Assembly (NCBI GenBank): GCA_022566975.1
Contig: JADFHV010000109.1
Location: 1 to 7,175, forward strand
DNA length: 7,175 nucleotides
Direction of reading: 5' to 3'
Source: Chloroflexota bacterium
GTDB lineage: Bacteria; Chloroflexota; Dehalococcoidia; SAR202; UBA11138
Each line of letters opens with the position of its first letter. Within the stretch, counting starts at the first letter, position 1. A program made the translations under genes and the position numbers. The notes below the pieces were generated by a model. It was given only the letters and a program-made list of their open reading frames with translations, ran no database searches and was not told the DNA's origin. Positions 6,140-7,175 of the stretch are shown here, one piece after another.

Positions 6140-6288
6140 TAGCAGGCTAATGAAAAAGGGGTGTGCAGAGGGGCGAAGTCCCTTTGCCGGGAGCCTGAGG
6201 GTGTCCCTCAGATACAAAATCTTCCCCCTTCCTGGCTAGGAAGGGGGCTGGGGGGATGGTCGAAAGGGTTTTTCAACACCCTGTTGTA
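6140..6288. mobile_element. MITE-like non-coding element with imperfect terminal inverted repeats
   Basis: The left end tagcaggctaatgaaaaa (6140-6157) matches the complement of the right end (6269-6286, ...tttttcaacaccctgttg) at 13 of 18 positions, including CAGG and TGAAAAA. Inside are two perfect hairpins: ctgaggg/ccctcag (6195-6211, 3-base loop) and cccccttcct/aggaaggggg (6224-6247, 4-base loop). No open frame fits the element. Both ends abut a TA dinucleotide, as in TA-inserting transposon families, but the spacing from TA to the match differs by two bases, so this is only suggestive. The C/G-rich hairpin resembles dispersed repeats seen in many bacteria. Confidence 0.45.
6224..6247. repeat. 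Perfect 10-bp hairpin inside the MITE-like element
   Basis: Arms cccccttcct and aggaaggggg pair fully around a GGCT loop and would be very stable. A G-run, not a T-run, follows on the plus strand, and the minus-strand exit reads AAGATTTTGTATC, so it is not a convincing intrinsic terminator for NHL2; weak function for minus-strand transcripts cannot be excluded. Confidence 0.6.
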
Positions 6289-6330
6289 GCATGGCAGGCC
6301 GTGCCCTTACGGCGATAGTCGACCGGAGAA

Positions 6331-6359
6331 CACGTAGGGGCAGGTTTCAAACCTGCCCT
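6331..6359. repeat. REP-like palindrome, copy 2
   Basis: Arms gggcaggttt (6338-6347) and aaacctgccc (6349-6358) form a perfect 10-bp inverted repeat around C. Over 29 bases it matches copy 1 at 25 positions. Two of the four differences (G to A and C to T) are a paired change that keeps the stem intact, another is the loop base, and the last is the outermost base. It lies seven bases beyond the stop codon of the minus-strand Crp/Fnr gene. Confidence 0.75.
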
Positions 6360-6365
6360 TCTGCG

Positions 6366-7121
6366 TCACACCGGAACGCCCGACCGCTGCCGGACCACCG
6401 CCTCCAGCTGGCTTGGGTCCCTGATCTCGATACGCTTGCGTCCAATGGACACGGCGTCGGACTCCTTGAACCGGTCTAGCGTCGTCGTCAGGCTCTCGCG
6501 CAGGCATCCCACCATGGCCGCAAGGTCTCTGTGTGTGAACCCCTCCACGACGTTGGTCTGCTCGTCCGCTAGACGCAGAAGCAGCCCGGCCACCCTGCCC
6601 GTCACGTCGTTGAATGCCATGTCCTGGAGGGAGTCCCTCGCCTCCTGAAGCCTGCTGCCCAGCACCTTTATTACACGGAGGGCCACCGTCGGGTGCCGCA
6701 GCATGAGCGACCTTACGTCATCGGTGTCGAGCGCGCACATGACACTGTCCTTGATCGTCACCGCACCCGTGCCCCGGAGCCCATGATCGACCAGGGACAC
6801 CTCTCCGAAGATGGTCCCTTCGTCGACGATCACGAGGGTAAGCCGGCGGCCGTCCGGCGACTCCCGGTACAGCTCCACCCTGCCCGACTTCAGCAGAAAC
6901 AGCATATCCGGCCCGTCCTGCGGGCTGTAGAGCAGCGTTCCCGACGGGACTGTCTGCATGGGGCTGGTCTCCAGCAGCCGCTCGACTTCGGCGTCTGATA
7001 GGTCAGCCAGGATATCCATAGCCCGCAGGGGCTCTGGCTCCGGCGATCCGAGTAGCGGCGTCCCAGCGGGCCGAGTGTCCTCGGCTGCCAGCCGATGGGT
7101 GGTGGGAAGGACCCCCTGCAT
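6366..7121 (-). CDS. Crp/Fnr-family transcriptional regulator
   Basis: The 251-residue protein has a cyclic-nucleotide-binding-type beta-roll (about residues 36-130), a long dimerisation helix (about 136-165) and a C-terminal winged helix-turn-helix (about 172-245). The ligand pocket region reads IFGEVSLVDHGLRGTGA (104-120): Gly-Glu and Arg116 are kept, while the Ser/Thr normally right after Arg is Gly117, with Thr at 118. Binding of cAMP or a related ligand is therefore possible but unproven. There is no FNR-type Cys cluster. The recognition segment FTHRDLAAMVGCLRESLTTTLDRF (195-218) matches the family, with Cys206 and Leu207 in place of the usual small residues before RES. A Pro-rich stretch of ~34 residues precedes the domain. 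The start at 7121 is supported by a strong ribosome site. It is convergent with NHL2; its targets cannot be read from the sequence. Confidence 0.92.
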   Translation of the reverse strand: MQGVLPTTHRLAAEDTRPAGTPLLGSPEPEPLRAMDILADLSDAEVERLLETSPMQTVPSGTLLYSPQDGPDMLFLLKSGRVELYRESPDGRRLTLVIVDEGTIFGEVSLVDHGLRGTGAVTIKDSVMCALDTDDVRSLMLRHPTVALRVIKVLGSRLQEARDSLQDMAFNDVTGRVAGLLLRLADEQTNVVEGFTHRDLAAMVGCLRESLTTTLDRFKESDAVSIGRKRIEIRDPSQLEAVVRQRSGVPV

Positions 7122-7126
7122 AGCTC

Positions 7127-7134
7127 ACCCTCCT
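7127..7134 (-). promoter_or_regulatory. Ribosome binding site of the Crp/Fnr regulator
   Basis: On the minus strand AGGAGGGT lies five bases before the ATG at 7121, a near-consensus Shine-Dalgarno that supports the long N-terminus over the internal Met35. The remaining 41 bases to the window edge show no clear promoter boxes or palindrome of the Crp/Fnr operator type (TGTGA-N6-TCACA or TTGAT-N4-ATCAA). Confidence 0.7.
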
Positions 7135-7175
7135 GGTCTGTCTGGCTATCCCTACGGCTTAGATGCAGTCAGCGG

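Noticed and set aside
6224..6250. Strong hairpin as an intrinsic terminator for NHL2
   Set aside because: A G-run rather than a T-run follows, and it lies ~255 bases past the stop inside a repeat element.
6291..6998. Small plus-strand open frames across the Crp/Fnr gene
   Set aside because: They overlap the well-supported minus-strand regulator and the repeats, and show no domain or ribosome site.

Overview
Organism. The window is GC-rich bacterial DNA, probably from an environmental metagenome assembly. The two NHL beta-propeller proteins that open with an RPYxLLRAGFPY motif, together with DUF1800 and DUF1501 proteins and GGGCGGGTTTGAAACCCGCCC-type intergenic palindromes, remind me of uncultivated marine or groundwater Chloroflexota (SAR202/Dehalococcoidia-like). 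This is recognition from memory, not a search. The first ~750 bases look different: a ribosomal protein L25 fragment and a stretch resembling a Planctomycetota-type surface/autotransporter-like protein. The window may therefore join DNA from more than one genome.

Layout. (1) 1-1047 is one continuous open frame that is clearly a mosaic: the L25/Ctc N-terminal part (1-318, start lies outside the window), an unrelated surface-protein-like stretch (about 319-756), and exactly the last 96 codons of a DUF1800 protein (757-1047). (2) 1047-1141 is a TCAGTT-type short repeat followed by NHL protein 1 (1171-2187). (3) A 134-base gap holds a weak promoter candidate and is followed by a full DUF1800 gene (2322-3713) and, 23 bases later, a DUF1501 gene (3737-4876). 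(4) 4881-4948 is a second TCAGC-type inverted repeat, followed directly by NHL protein 2 (4956-5969). (5) 5970-6365 is a gene-free convergent intergenic region with two copies of a palindromic repeat, one beyond each flanking gene, and a MITE-like element between them. (6) 6366-7121 on the minus strand is a Crp/Fnr-family regulator.

How it fits together. DUF1800 and DUF1501 genes are commonly neighbours and probably act as a pair of unknown function. Here they sit between two NHL paralogues that are about 68% identical by hand count. The DUF1800 tail at 757-1047 precedes NHL1 much as DUF1800/DUF1501 precede NHL2. This suggests a duplicated DUF1800-(DUF1501)-NHL module whose first copy is damaged. 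None of the module proteins shows a secretion signal, although DUF1501 proteins usually carry a Tat leader. I see no defence, CRISPR or RNA genes. The most notable points are the in-frame three-part chimera at the left edge, the duplicated leaderless module, and the intergenic repeats, including a stem with compensatory base changes.
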